Notes: generated by a model from the letters alone, not told the origin. Positions 22,971 through 37,140 are shown, counted from the stretch's first letter. The stretch: 64,000 nt of DNA from Ziziphus jujuba (GCF_031755915.1 NC_083381.1:3608501-3672500), one strand, 5' to 3'. Made by a program: numbers and translations.

Positions 22971-24230
22971 GATGTGGGTGTAACTTAATAGGAAGTTTGA
23001 GCCACCCTACCTTAGAAGCCAAAATAACATTCATGCTGCTATCTCCATCAATAATAAGATTTTGTGCTTGATTTCCACATGAACTAGCATTTGAAAAATA
23101 GATGTGCACATCCAATCTTCTTTCTCATCTTTTGGAATTGAATGGATGTGTCTAAGGAATGCATTTAGTGAAGCCTCTACTTCATCTTCTTCTTCCACAT
23201 CATCATGATTATAAACTCTATAGTCGAAGTTCTTTTCATTATCTTCCTTTTGTTCATCTTTTTTTTTTTTTCATGTTTCACACCGAGATGTAAATTTCTC
23301 TTGGAACAATTATATGCCATATGATCAGGTTATCCACACTTGAAATATTTGTGGCTTTTTTTCTCTAAAATCAAAGGTATCGGTAGTAGATAGCTTGTAG
23401 GCTGATTAGATGTATGATTTGCTATCGCTTTGGTATTGTGATTCACTATTGCATTGGGTTTCTTGAAACTTCCAAAATACTCCAAATCCAAAGAAAATTG
23501 AAAGGCTTGCTCCAAACTGTAGATGGGTTGTCATAACAATTCCCTCCAATGTCAGATCTCAAACCAAATTTAAATCTTGCAAGCATTTGTCTTGGGTCTT
23601 CAAGTATTAGGCTTCCAGTTTTCAATTCATCAAATTTTTGCATATATTTAGTAACTGACATATTATTCTGTTTCAAAGTAATTGCTTGCTCACATAATTT
23701 GTCATAATATTTAGTAGGCATGTACTTTCATCTCTTGCCAAGTACCAATGGGTGGGTATCCCATCCTCCTTATGGCTCCTTTAACACGCATCCACCAAAT
23801 TTTAGCGAGACCTACTAGTTTTATTCTGACAAATCTTACTCTTCAATTATCATCATAACATATCAATCAAAGTATTTTTCAATGGCAGAAAGCCAATCAA
23901 CAAATTCAATTGGATTTACCTTGCCTTCAAAATTTGATAATTCAATCTTTGCCTTTTTTATGATATTGTCAAAAACATTGTAATTTATTGATTGAAACAT
24001 ACCTTTCACCCAATTAGATGTCTACTGGGCTATATGAAAGGGTATTAGAGCAATTGTCCATGCAGGCTACTTCTCATGATTTTTGTCATCATTCGCTTCA
24101 AGAATTTCTTATTGTTCTTTTATTTGTTGAAGAACTACTAGATCGAGATACTTATACCTCAATATTGCAAACCCAAGCATCAGTATTGCAATCAAATGTT
24201 GGAACTACCATGTAACATAGGTAAGAGTAA
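22971..24230 (-). pseudogene. Ty3/gypsy gag-protease remnant, reverse strand
   Basis: A different lineage from elements D and E. On the reverse strand: FVDWLSAIEKYF and RVRFVRIKLVGLAKIWW (gag core, about 23920-23790), TWQEMK, then YYDKLCEQAITLKQNNMSV and YMQKFDELKT (23721-23600) and ARFKFGLRSDI. A degraded zinc knuckle follows near 23340 (YFKCG-stop-PDHMAYNC, with the first Cys changed to Tyr). A protease-like stretch (IDGGSSMNVI) lies near 23040. Frames are broken many times. It occupies the position held by the PPR coding region in the paralogous segment at 3.05-4.35 kb. Confidence 0.75.
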
Positions 24231-25227
24231 GAGAGAGTTTAACTTTTTTGGTATCATCAAGAATTGATTGTATTGTATTTTTTTGACACTTGACAAAAGT
24301 TTCAAATGTTTTAAAAAGCTCATACTGTCTATAGGTGATCTACAGCCATCCAAGTTGATACTTGTTTCTTTATTCTAAAGCTGCTCTAGTTCATTGTCAA
24401 TTCTTAAATAAAGATGGTTAGTCAGCTTGTTTTTTGTTCAACTCATGGGAAAGAAACTCATATGAGCTAGTCAAACCCTCTGCTGGTTATCAGCTTGTTG
24501 ACATTCTTGCTATAGTAAGGCTTGCCTTCTCCTGCTTTTCTTAGCCTAAGTTGTTATGTGGTAGCAATGTTGGGTGAATTTTGGTGGTCTGCTGGCTTAA
24601 GTGGGTTAATGCATTAAACTTCGGTATTGTTTAATCTTAGAGACCTGATTAAATCCCCCAATGCCATACACGTTTATGGTGACATGGTTCAATTAAGAAA
24701 CTTCTTGGGTTCATGCTGACATATTATTCATTGCTTTCATACCTGCCTTTATGACTATTTTTCATAGAAAATACATACCTTTTTCTTTCTTTTTTTTAAA
24801 AGGAAATCTCAATAGAGAACTTGTTTCATAATTTTCTAATGGAAGGTGTTCAGAGCTGGTTAGTGACTTGGTCTTGCATAAGGCAAGACAACAGTTAATT
24901 GATATTTAACTGTTGTCCTCGTTCTTTGGGATCAAATGGCTGAATTATTTTTCACCTTTACCTAACATGTTGTTCCCTTGTACTAAGGGTCCTCTTGCAC
25001 CATAGGACATGTTGAATCTATTTTATGAGCTCTCAGCACCATGTCCTCAAAGGAATATACTAAACATTTTAAGTTCCAAAATTGTTTCTTTTATCTACTT
25101 CTGATTTTGCTTTTGGATTATTTATGGTTGACGTATTTTCTTTCGTGTATGGATATGTACTTAAGTCTTTAACTTTTCTTTCTTATCTTTGCAAACTATG
25201 TACAGGCTGATTGGAAACTCATAGTTA
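24231..25227. repeat. duplicated segment, copy 2 of the PPR 3' flank
   Basis: Collinear with 4587-5560, with scattered substitutions and a gap of some tens of bases. No coding potential. It ends where giant LTR F1 begins. Confidence 0.75.
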
Positions 25228-28200
25228 TGTAAAACCCCGTCCCGAATTACACCGAAAATTTCTAAAATCTGACCAAGGATGACCGGGTTTGACCGTCGTT
25301 GACTGAGTAGGGATCAAAATGTTGACTTTTTGCTCCTGATGGAATTTCAGATTGACAGAGGTACCATTAAAAAATACACGTTGTCACGAGTCCATAAACT
25401 AGTAACACGTTAAAAACGGAAGTACGTTTTGAAAGTTATAAGCAAAACAAGTTGAGGTCCAAACTGTTCAAGGGGTGCCGGAGTTGACTTTTTGTTCATA
25501 CAAAGTTGAGCTTTGAGTCATGCATGGTTATGAAGTACTCGTCGATATGAGTTCATAGACTAGCGGCATGCTTAAATTGGAGATCTGGTTAAAAAGTTAT
25601 GGACATGCAAAGTTTTCCGAATACCGTAATATTTTAATATATTTTGACTTGAGTGAACAGTGTGTGCCACGTGTAGTATTTTCAGCCAATCCTATGAGTG
25701 AACAGTGTCACCCACGGGTGGCTTTTATTTTGGCCAAAACACGTGAGCCAGGGAAGGAGAGAGAAAGAAGGGAGGAGAGAGAGAGAGCTAGAGAGAGAAA
25801 CCCAACCGGCCAACCGCCGTTCACCCATTTTCGGCCACCAGAACAGTACACGCACCACCCCACCTTGACGCCCACCTGAAAACCGGCCGGCCAGCCAAAG
25901 ATCACGGCCAACCGATTGCCGACGTGCCCGGATCGGGACTTTTTCAGGCGGCGGTGCTGATTACTTCAAACGCATATTTCTCTCCATTCCAACCTCCGTT
26001 TGCCTCACTTCCTGGTCCTGTTGAGTCACCCATTCCTCGATCTACCTTCCTACCAAAAATCACGACCAGTGGCGACCGGATGCACCGCCGGTGACCACAG
26101 CGGCTCATCGGGAAACCCAATTCCAATGAGTTTCCAATCACCCCACCTATCCTTCCCCATTAATTTGACCTCCCTAAACCCAAATCCGAGGTCGTTTTCC
26201 TCCAATTCGCAGTGGATTGAGAGAATCGCGGACTTGAAATCCGAGAGTTTTCCGATGAGATTCCGGCCACCTCGGGTTCGATCTCCGGGAAGTAAGACTA
26301 GATTCTTAATCCTTGTTTCATAAGCTTCGATTCGGTATATTACTCATAAATTTTGGTTAACATTTGTGTTAAACCCCCTGTATACCAGGTATTATTTATC
26401 CGAATAAAATATTAATTTATTTGAGTTGTGTAATATTGTTGTTTTAAGAGCACGTGTGCATCGTGGAATTGATTCCATGGAGGATCTTGGGTTAATTGCA
26501 TGCTCGAGTTGAGTGACCCACCTTCAAAATTATTTTGGGATGTCAAAATATATATTTTTTGTGTTAATTGGTTATTTGAAAAATATGTTTGGTGTGTTGA
26601 ATATTTAGTAAATTTATATTTGGAATTTTGATGCCAAAATTGAATGGCATTAAATATTTGTACATTATAAAATATTTTGGTTTTAAGGAATTTGAGATTT
26701 TGGTAATTATTATCAAATTTCATTGTTGGAATATTTCTTAATGGAATATTACAAAAATATGTTTATGTGTTCAATATTATGAGAATTTCTATCTAGAATT
26801 GTATTGCCAATTTATAATGTTTTTAATATATGTTTTGGTGCCAAAAGAATATATTTGGGAATTTAATGAAATTGTGGTTTTGATTTATTTTAATTATTGC
26901 TATGGTTATTATTCAATTATTGTGCACAATTATATGACTTAATTATATATGGAATTTATATGGTTTTCATATTATTGATTTAAATTGATTTTTGACAATT
27001 TGAGAAAAATATGGATTTAAATTATTATGTTTAAAAATATTTATGCATTGAAATATTAATGGCTTAACCTTATGCCAATGGAAAATTTGTATATTCAAAT
27101 TAATGGAATTGAACTTGATGGATTTTAAAGTGATGGATTTATGATGAGGATTAAAGAAAAAATGTGGGAATGTGAGTTTGAAAAATGTTATAATTCCCAC
27201 GGTGAATTTTGGAAAAATTATTATTTTTAAATAATAAGGTTATTTGTTTTAGACGCACTCATACAGTACTAGTGTTCTCTACTGTATATGTGGATGAGCG
27301 CGCAAGTTATAATGTCTCCTATGAGTTGCCATTGAAACGAGGGCAGGCAAGTTTGATATTGGCCATAAGCCACCCCCCTCCATGGTCAGGATGCCGAAGC
27401 GACCGTATGCAAGTTTCTCTCTTTAACTTGCCGCCAATATGTGCTCGAGACGCTGGGTATCATAGGGCATCATTGGTATATAGTGTGGTGCGTCAAGTTA
27501 TTTTCTCGATACGAATTTCAAACCAAGATGCTTTAAAATCGTATTTAAATTAAATGTATTTAATTTGTTTTATCATCTATTTCCAATTAGTATTTTCTAA
27601 AATATAATTATTCATATTTTATGTCACTTATTTTAAATCAATGTTTTTAAAATGTAACTTGCCGTATGTTTATTATATAGATTGGTAGAATATTTTAAAA
27701 TGAAATTTTTAATATTTTTACCACTTATTTTACAGGACTGTTTGTAATTATCTAAATTATATTTTTGATACTGTTTATTTTAGTTTATTAAATCAAATTT
27801 TATGAATTATATATTGAATTTCACTTTTTATGTTATATTTCTTTAATGCAAGTATCCTGAATTTATTTTATTATATTTCATTATATTTTATTAGTATTTG
27901 GATTATTTAAATTTTATTAAATTAATTATTACTTGATTTTTGTGGCATAAAGATTGGATTTTGCGAAAATGTTTTAAAAGGGGAACCTTTCCAACGGAGT
28001 GAATGGTAAGGGTTTTGAGAGAAAATATTATTTTCAATTAATTATTATTTATTTACTTATTTATTCTTAATTAATCAAGTGTACTATAATTATTATTACT
28101 ATTATAATTGTACAGTAGATAGGGTCACTCACTGAGATTATTAACATCTCATATTTTTAAATTCTGTTCCCTTAGGTATAAGGATTGGTAGACGTTCGTC

Positions 28201-28597
28201 CGGAGTGAGCTTAATCTTCGTTGCTGTCGTATTTCGAGGAGTTCTCTTTATTTTCATTTATTTCTTTTGTAGTATTTTTTTCATCCTTGTTGTCTAACTT
28301 CCATACTTAATTGTACTCTATGAAACTCTGTATACTGTCTTGGACATTTATTTATTAATTATGCACTGATTTTCTATTATTCATTTGAAGTGCTACAAAT
28401 TTGTGGAATTAAATTGTAGTAATGTGGGAGGAATAAGGTGGTGTATATAGAAGTGTGTTTTCAGTGCAGAAAATTTGTGGTAAATCCAACCCTTAAGGGA
28501 GGTTCTGCCAGATTTTTCATTGGAGGGTCTGGTAGGGTTTCCCTGAGATCAGGGCTTGTCTAGGGTTCCGATAAACAATTTTAGATGGGTCCTGACA
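25228..28597 (+). mobile_element. giant Tekay-like LTR, copy F1
   Basis: 3370 bp, TGTAAAACCCCGTCCC to GGGTCCTGACA. The order of conserved blocks matches the other five copies: TTGAC-rich start, CATAACTTTCAAACC-type blocks, GC-rich central region with GA repeats (25756-25800), the RFRPPRVRSP-coding block, the GATGAGCGCGCAAG block, the GTTCCCTTAGGT block and the final CAGGGCTTGTCTAGGG. Flanks AGTTA and ATTAC do not match, so no clear target duplication. No protein-coding gene. Confidence 0.85.
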
Positions 28598-28940
28598 ATT
28601 ACCAGATAGATTTGGTGACGTTACCATACTCATCAAGTCTATCAACTAATTAACGATTAAAGAAACCAAACTACGTTGTCTGATATCATGTTCAGTTTTT
28701 TCAAACTAAATTGGTTGTGAATTTATTTTGATTGTCATTTTTTATGGATGATCTGAGTGAGAATTCGTTCCAAATTAGCTTTACTACCATGAAAAAATTA
28801 GTTTAGTATTCAAAAATATTAGATGCAATCTATCCTAATAGTGATTTATTTGCAGCTATGCTGCTTATAAATACTTTGGCTTTGTTGGTCATGTGGATTT
28901 GAAACCAAACTGTTGTTAACTAAGAGGAAGTAACACATAT
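28598..28940. other. short host spacer between giant LTRs F1 and F2
   Basis: No gene or repeat recognised. The last five bases (CATAT) are the target duplication of F2. Confidence 0.5.
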
Positions 28941-31779
28941 TGTCAGGACCCGTCCAGAATTCATTCCTTGGAACCCTAGACAAGCCCTGATCCCAGGGAA
29001 ACCCTACCGGACCCTCCAATGGAAAATCCGGCAGAGCCTCCCCTAAGGGATGGACTTACCACAAGTTACCTGCACTGAAAACACACTTCTATACTCATCC
29101 CCTTATTCCTCCCGCAAACTACAAATTGTTCCACAAATTTCAGCACTTCAAATAACAACAGCAGCAACCCAGTGCATAAATAAAATATAAGTATCCCAAT
29201 AGTATACAGAGCTTTAAGAAGTGCTAAACAACAGAAATACAACAAGGCTGAAAGAAATAATACACTGAAATGAAAGAGTACAGAAGTATTTCTCGAAACA
29301 CAACAACAGCGGAAAACTTGGTTCGCTCCGGAAGAACGTCTACCGCCACTTGCACCTAAGGGAACGGAATTTAAGAGTGTGAGATGCTAATCATCTCAGT
29401 GAGTGACCCTAACTACTGAACACCTTTAGTGATAATAAAATAATATTAATAGCAATTAAGGAATAGAACAAATACCAACAATTAATAAATAAATAATAAT
29501 AACTGTTGGAAAATAATAATTTCCCTTAAAACTCTTACCAATCGCTCCGTTTGAAGTGTTCCCTTTTTAAAACCTTTTCGCAAAACCCAGTGTACATACC
29601 TCCTGAAAACCAAGGGATTAAACCATTCGATAAACAATAATTAAATAAATACATACCCCAATATATAATTAAAATGTAATAAATTATAGTAAATAATTTT
29701 GAGCACCTTTGGGGTTTAAAACATTATTTGCAATTTACACCGACGCACCACACCATATACCGGTGATGCCCTCCGATACCCAGCGTCCCGAGCACCGACT
29801 AGCGGGGGGTTAAAGAGAGAAACCTGCAACGGCACTTCGGCATCCCGACAGTACCGCTGCTGAAACCATCACCCGGCCAAGGAGGGGGGCGGCTGTGCGC
29901 AACAAAAAACTTACCTACCCACGGTCCAATGGCAACTCACGGGTGAAGTAATAACCGCGCGCTAAACCACATAATACCTGCGCGCTACCACGTGTCCATA
30001 CACCATACACCATACACCAGAACACCAATACTGTATGAGTGCGTCTAAAAATAAACATTATTAACCAACCGTACCGTTTTCCAAAATTACCGTGGGAAAT
30101 ACATTAAATTCTCACATTTACCATCCCACATATTTTTATTTAATAAACCGGTATAAAATATTGATAACCAACAAACCACAATTTTCTCGAAGTATGAGAT
30201 GCAACCATAAAAATACCGCGGGCATAATTTATAAAATTTAAACAAATATTTTCGTAAAATATTTAACCCAATTATGCCCGAAAAATATTACTTAAAACCA
30301 CGTACAATTAATACCGAAATATACTTTGCTCATGCATAATAAATAAATTAAACCACAATAAAACCATAATTAAATCACACCACATGAGCATAATTTAAAT
30401 ACCAATTTAAATACCAATTAAACATAATTAATTGCCCAAAATAATTTTTGAAGGTGGGTCACTCACCTGGAGCACGCAATTAAACCATGATCCACCATGA
30501 GATCAATTCCACGACTCACCGGTGCTCCTAGAACAAAATTCACAGACAGTCAAATAAATTAATATTTTAATCGGGTAAATAATACCCGGTATCCGGGGGG
30601 TCAAACACAAACATTAACCAAACTAGGCGAATAATATACCGAATCGAAGCTTGAGCGACGAGGATTACCAATCCGGTCTCCATCGACCCCAATTCCACCG
30701 GAGGTGGCCGGAATTTGGTCGGAAAGCTTCGGTCGATTTTCAATTCCTCATATCTCGCAAACCGCTTCGAATTTTTGAGATTGGAGGCCATTTTTGAACT
30801 CAGGGGACCCAAAATAGGGGGAAAGGAGGTTTAATTCGGATTGGGCTAGCCGGAAAACACAAGAAAAGAGGAGAGAGAAATTTTGCCGGCCGACGGCTTC
30901 TCCGGCCCGATCGGCGCGCGTCCGGCGGCCGGTGACCGTGAAAATTGGCGGCTGAGCTCGCCTCCTCCCTCCGCTCGTCACTGTCCGGCGCGTGAGGACT
31001 ATGGGTGGCCGGAATTTAAAAACACGGGAGAGAGAGAGACAACGGGAGGGAGAAAAAAAAAACTGTGCGTTTTGTCTCTGTCTTGGTCGGGCTCGGGGAA
31101 GAAGAAGGGAAGGGAAAAGAAAGGGGGTGTTTTCCCATGTGGGGAAAAAAGAAAAAGAAAAAGAAAAAGAAAAGAAAAAGGAAAAGAAAAAGAAAAAGAA
31201 AAAGGAAAATAAAAAGAAATATAATTAAATAAAAAAATAAAAATATTATTATTTAAAATAATAATAAAAATAATTTGATATTACACATGGTTGACATGTG
31301 GCATTTCACCATGGTGACACATAGTCACCTTCATTAAGTCACACGTGGCACATCGTTACACGTTTAAAAAAAATAATATTAAAATAATATAATATTTGAA
31401 AAACTCTACAGGTCCATAACTTTCAAACCACATGTCCAAATCGGACGTGCCACTAGTCTACGGACTCGTATCGATGAGCACTTCACAACCATGCATGAGT
31501 CAAAGCTCAACCTTGCATGAATAAAAAGTCAACTCCGGTACCCTTTGGACAGTTTGGACCTCAACTTGTTTTGCTCATAACTTTCAAACCGTAGCTCCGA
31601 TTTCAACGTGCTACCAGTCTACGAACTCGTGCCAATGTGTACTTCGTAACAGTACCTCAGTCAACCTAGAATTCCAACCGGGTCAAAAAGTCAACTTTTG
31701 ACCCCTTTCGGTCAACGGTCAATGGTCAACCTCGGTCAACGTGCGAAAATTCCAACATGGTTCGGGACTGGGTGTTACA
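28941..31779 (-). mobile_element. giant Tekay-like solo LTR, copy F2
   Basis: 2839 bp on the reverse strand, with perfect 5-bp target duplication CATAT (28936-28940 and 31780-31784). A TG...CA element with a 5-bp duplication and no interior is a solo LTR. A long GA/A-rich run lies at 31028-31220, and six GTCAA (W-box complement) words at 31682-31739. Confidence 0.93.
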
Positions 31780-31784
31780 CATAT

Positions 31785-33124
31785 TGTACTAAAAAAGATG
31801 TTCATGAATTTGTTTTGGACGTTACTAGCAATACTTAAATTGAATCTGTTTACGTTCTGTTGATTTGCTCATCAAAGAATATATAGTCTGTATTTCTTTC
31901 CCTTGCACATTATATGTTGTTGAGTCCTTTTGTGAAAGTCATGAAGCTCTCTTTCTAAGTGGTAACTGTGTTGCTGCTGACGTCTTTTGCCGGTGCTGGC
32001 GGGCTACTCTGCAGACCTTTTTGAAACCAGAAAACAGTAAATATGGGCTTCTATAACGAAAATTGGCAGCCAATTGAGGCAGGGCATCTCTCAGAAAGGA
32101 CAAGCACCCATGCAATCTATGCTTAATTATGTTCGTTGACTGTCATCTTGGAAGGTAATCAGTGCTAATGAGAGGCTGTATATGTATAAAATGTAGTCTA
32201 TTATCATCATTGATAATTACCAAAAGGTCTGATCCAGCATTGATAAGTAGTACAGATAAAAATTTGAGTGAAATGAAAGCATGTGGAGTTTCTTTACTCT
32301 AATTAAAGACTCTATTATGAAACAATTGAGCCCTTTTCATTGACATCATTTAACCTAACTAGAATGGATGTATGCTTCATGTGTAAGAGGAAATCTTGAA
32401 AACTATGTTAGAACTGGAATGGATGTATGCTTCAGGTGTAAGAGCAAATCTTGAAAACTATGTTAGAAGCATATTAAAGTCTCTAAAGACGATGATTCTG
32501 TCAACAAGTTTAAAAAAAGATAATGTTTTTTTCTATAATATTGACTTATTAAACCATCAGTGATTATATATTTAAGTTGTGAAGCACTTATTTTGATTCG
32601 TTTGTTTTTTTGTTTACTTATTAGATTATATTTAAACTTTTCTTTTTCTCTTAGAGATGAAAGCTTACCTTTGATGAATTTCAACTTTAGTGATGTCCAC
32701 ATCTGCTTGAAGTGCTCTGCATTGCTGATTAATTCCTGACCCAAAAGCAATATGCATAATGTGATGAAATCTGCAAGATTATGCATAATGTGCACATAAC
32801 CTCTGGTTTATTAGCATCTTACTCGCTGCTTGCGTTTTCCTGCGATTATATTTTCCTTAACTGAAGATAGTTTTAAAATTAAGTGCCGAACAATTACGCT
32901 TTGTGATTACTTTAATTTGTTTTTCGTTCTTTCTTTTTATTTTATATATTTTATTATTATTATTATTATTTTTTAAAGAACTGGTTTTTCTTTCTTAATT
33001 GTACAATTTATTTTACTCTGGAGTACACAAGATATTCAAAAATAAAATTGTTTCCATATATCTATAAAATCCATTTTGCTTGAATAAGAAGTGATTTCAG
33101 AATCTCCAAGGCTGGAAGGAACAA
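31785..33124. other. no gene recognised; contains a 55-bp tandem duplication
   Basis: Downstream of the TNL pseudogene. A 55-bp unit (GAATGGATGTATGCTTCA...) occurs twice in tandem at 32362-32416 and 32417-32471 with a few differences. The small open frames have no recognisable domain. Confidence 0.5.
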
Positions 33125-36100
33125 TTACTTTCCAAAGCAAAACAATACTTTAATATTGAGATCTGGTATTCCCAATCCTCCATGTCCCCAGTTTTGCTCG
33201 TTAAGTTTCACGATGCACTCAATATGTGGATAAGTATATCTGGGCCATACACACAAAGCAAAACCCATCCACTTACTGTCACACCAATTTGGATCAAGTA
33301 CTTTTAGACTTATTGATGACCCTATATTATGATGGATGAACCAATCTGGAATTTTACTTCCAGGAAGTATAATATTCGATCTTTTAAATGTATCTGGGTC
33401 AACAATCTGTAACTATCAAAGACAAAAGAGTTAAAAATAAAATAAAATAAAATAAAATTCCTAAAAAAAATGGGAGTCCGATACACAGGGCTAAGGCCAC
33501 ATCAACTCCGCAAGTTTAGCGGCAAGACTGACATGGGGACACATTGAATATGGAATACAACGCTATGAAAGTCTCTTAGAAGCCACTACCTTGAAATGTC
33601 GTGGATGACGCCGTAAGTGGAAACGAAGTCTACAGTCAAAAAATAGTTTTCTAAGTTTTTCCAAAAGACCAATTGGCAGTTCTGTTATTGCAGTACATCG
33701 GATATCTAGCTCTTCCAAACTCTTTTAAAACCCTATGTCGCTTGGTAAATTCCAAAGTTTATTACAACGTTGAAGAAAAAGAATTTTAAGAGATTCCATA
33801 CCACTTAAGCTGGGTGGCAAATCATCCAGACTACGGCAACCAGAAAGATCCAATCGAGTAAGCTTCCGAAGAAATTTAATGGATGGGTCGATCTTTGACA
33901 ACTTCACACAATCACCAACATCTAACACCTCTAGATTAGAAACCAGTCTGAAGTCGTTGAATATCTTGGTAAGCTTGGTGCAGCGAAATAGTCGGACAGA
34001 TCTCAATTTGGGTAACTGCTATTAGACAAAAAATAATAATAATAAATAAATAAATAAAATAAAACAGAATAAAATATATTAACATGCATATCTGAAACTC
34101 ATAAACATATATTACATATACATGGCAAGTTCTATATTACGAAAGGAGAATAGTGAATTGGCAAGTGTTATATGAATTGTCATTTTAATTCTATGTTGAG
34201 ATGATATGGAATAAAATTCAGAAATTAAGTCTGGTGAGAACAAAACACAATGAATATACTTATATATTGAGACGTACCTCGACATTACCCCAAAGTCGAC
34301 AGATCCTACTATAGGACAAGTCAACTTCAACGAGTTGAGTCGGCTGGAAACTTGATGGAAAATAATGGAAGGGACACCATATCCATTGAAGAATGAGTAA
34401 CTCATTGGGAAGATATTGAAGAATCAGCAAGCCAGACGGATTATCTGAATCATTGGAAAGATATTGAAGAATTGGCAAGACACTTGGCAAGCCAGACGGA
34501 CTATAGCTGTCTAATTTGAGCAGTTTTAGTTTCTTCATCTGCGAGAGCACATCAAGAAAATTCAAAAATGTCTCTTTTGTTGGACATTTTTCAGATAGAT
34601 CAAAGCAAACAATGGCTTCAATTTCTTCTATTGCCTGATATATAGGTAAAGTCAGATAGACAAAACAAGGTTAAAATAGGAGACATAATGTCATAAGAAA
34701 TGCAAGGGCTGCAACTTTCTCAACAAGATTTTTTTTTTTTTTTTTCCTCAGTTATTTATTAAGATGCCACTCATATACAGCACTTGCCACGCAATCATAG
34801 CATCTCCTTTTTCTAAGCCAGGGGAGAATTATTTGGAGGTCCAACGTAAATCATATATCTAATTACTTAAACAAAATCTCACTAAAAGCTCCTACTGAAA
34901 GAATAAGAAAATATTTCTAACATTCCACAACTTAATTTGTCTTCCAAGATCCACTGTAAGCGATTTCTCCCCCAAAATCTTCCAACCCATCTCTTGCAAT
35001 AAATCATGCACCCAGATTTCATTATGTTTAATGCTCAAGAGAGATTTATCACTAAGATTTCCTATACCTATTATTGGATTGAAATCGCACTTCTTCAGTA
35101 TACTTGTAACATAGTCTTTGTGACCATTTCCCTTGAAAAAGCAAACAATGAGTAGGAATATATTCTTGTCTTTGTCCTCCAGTCCATCAAAACTTATTTG
35201 AAGTACTCCCATAATCTCCTTGTTGGGGTTATTTTTGAGTCTTTCCAACTTATCATTCCATTCCTCTACATCTTTTCCACATAAAGAGGAACCCAACACT
35301 TTAAGAGCTAATGGAAGGCCATTGGCATATTGTACCACACGTTGAGACAACCTTTTATATTCATCTGGAAGAAGATGAACCTTTTCGAAGCCAGCCTTCC
35401 AAGTAAAGAGTTGCAAACCTTCATCATCATCTAATGGCTCCATATTGTATATTTCTTTTACTCCATGAGCAATTAGCAAATGTCTATCCCTAGTTGTGAT
35501 GATGATTCTACTCCTTGAACCAAACCAATAGGGTTCCTCAGCCAGAGTTTCTCGCTGGTCCAGATGATCTACATCATCAATAACGTTAGGAACCTTTTTA
35601 CGACATAATCTATTTCTTATAGTTCCACAGTTAGTTTTGCATTCTCCCATCAAAGTATCTGAAAGAAGCTGTTCTTTAAGGGACTTTAGATCATTGCCTT
35701 TAACGTTTTCAAGAAAGCTAATACTTTCAACTTGAGAAGACTGCAATTCATAAAAAGTTTTGGCAATTGCGTTTTGCCTATACCACCCATCGCACATATT
35801 CCAATAAACTTGGCACCACTCTTTGATTTATAAACATATGATTTCAGCTTGTCCATGCGTGAATGCATTCCAAATTGGCCCATAGAAATTACGTTTGGAG
35901 AACCAACATATTCATTTGATACCTTTAAAACAAAGTCAACGATAAATTCTGCTTGGTTATCCCTTCATAAAAATACAACGATGGTAAGTTAGCATTAACT
36001 ACGTAACAATAAACATTTGACAATTTTGTATTTTAGTGTGTATCATATCAGTTATAGACAATTATGTAGAATGTTTTGTCCACAATATAAACATTGAATT

Positions 36101-36229
36101 AATGTTAAAAGTGCTATAACTTCTGAAGACAATCATCGATTAGGCACACATTAGGTCACCTAAATGTTAAAATTGCTATATCTTTTTTTTAATCAACTCT
36201 TGAATCGTTTGGATGGTTGAGATTTTAAA

Positions 36230-36385
36230 ATGAAATATTGGCTTATAAACATACGAAATCATCTTCTCCATGCGTAAAAGCATTCTAAATAGACCCTCAA
36301 AAATGTTTGGCAAAATAACATATTCTTCTGATACTTTTAATACTAACTTATCGATAAATTTTGCTTCATTATCCTTCATAATTCA
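36230..36385 (-). pseudogene. decayed duplicate of the start of the NBS exon
   Basis: The reverse frame reads DNEAKFIDKLVLKVSEEYV, then MISYVYK, paralleling the real exon start at about 35965 (DNQAEFIVDFVLKVSNEYV, LKSYVYK). Flanking intron sequence is repeated too (the block around 36030-36150 resembles 36450-36560), so a segment of about 420 bp was duplicated in tandem. The copy stops before the P-loop. Confidence 0.75.
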
Positions 36386-36974
36386 AAGAAAAATAGAATG
36401 TAATATCAAAAGTATTTAATATTCTTTATACAAAAAATTTTAAAAGATAACATTAGTATTGTATATTAGTGTATACCATATCCATCATAGACTATTATGC
36501 AGTACAATATATCGATCACGTTCACATTAGGTCACCTTAATATTAACACTGTACTATTATTATTTTATATATGTATATATATATATATATAAACTCTTGG
36601 ATCGCTTCTGTGTTGAGAATTCAAAATATATTACTAGCTTATACAGAGTTATATATGGTTTCACTTTGTGTAGATTGGATTTTAATATTCACATGATCTA
36701 AAATAGATCATTAATGTATTTTTTAAAAATCTTAATATTTGAAACAATATTCCTAAAATTTATAAAGAAGGTTATAATGTTAAATTTATACTGTCAACAT
36801 GATATAATTTGACTCATAAAATATTTGTGTATATATACAGTAAGACTAAAATATATATAAATATATATATACACAGTAAGACTTGCACGATCCTGGACTA
36901 AAGTCAAAAGTCTAGTAACCAACTATGAGCATTAATAAGCGCGTACATGTGCTAAAAAGATGAACAAGAGAATT

Positions 36975-37140
36975 TTAGGATTTGTTTGGCCATATTTTCT
37001 GTTTTCGAAACATTGTTTTCAATATAGAGAATAGAAAACTATTTTCTACTGTTTGATGAGAACAATGAGTTTTTGACCATTAATACTTAAAAACAATTTT
37101 CAAAACTAAAAAACAGAAAATATGTTTGATTAAACAATTT
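36975..37140. repeat. inverted-repeat segment in TNL intron 1
   Basis: TTGTTTGGCCATATTTTC at the left is mirrored by GAAAATATGTTTGATTAAA at the right. A further inverted relative (ATGACCAAACAA) lies near 39698. MITE-like, with no clear target duplication. Confidence 0.4.

Noticed and set aside
25228..28597. The giant repeats as DNA transposons because of their inverted ends
   Set aside because: The ends are only about 15 bp with mismatches, target duplications are 5 bp, termini are TG...CA, and F3 has a tRNA-iMet PBS and RT remnant. These are LTR properties.
31865..32056. 63-codon frame between F2 and the TNL
   Set aside because: No domain, no homology visible, and no splice or promoter context.
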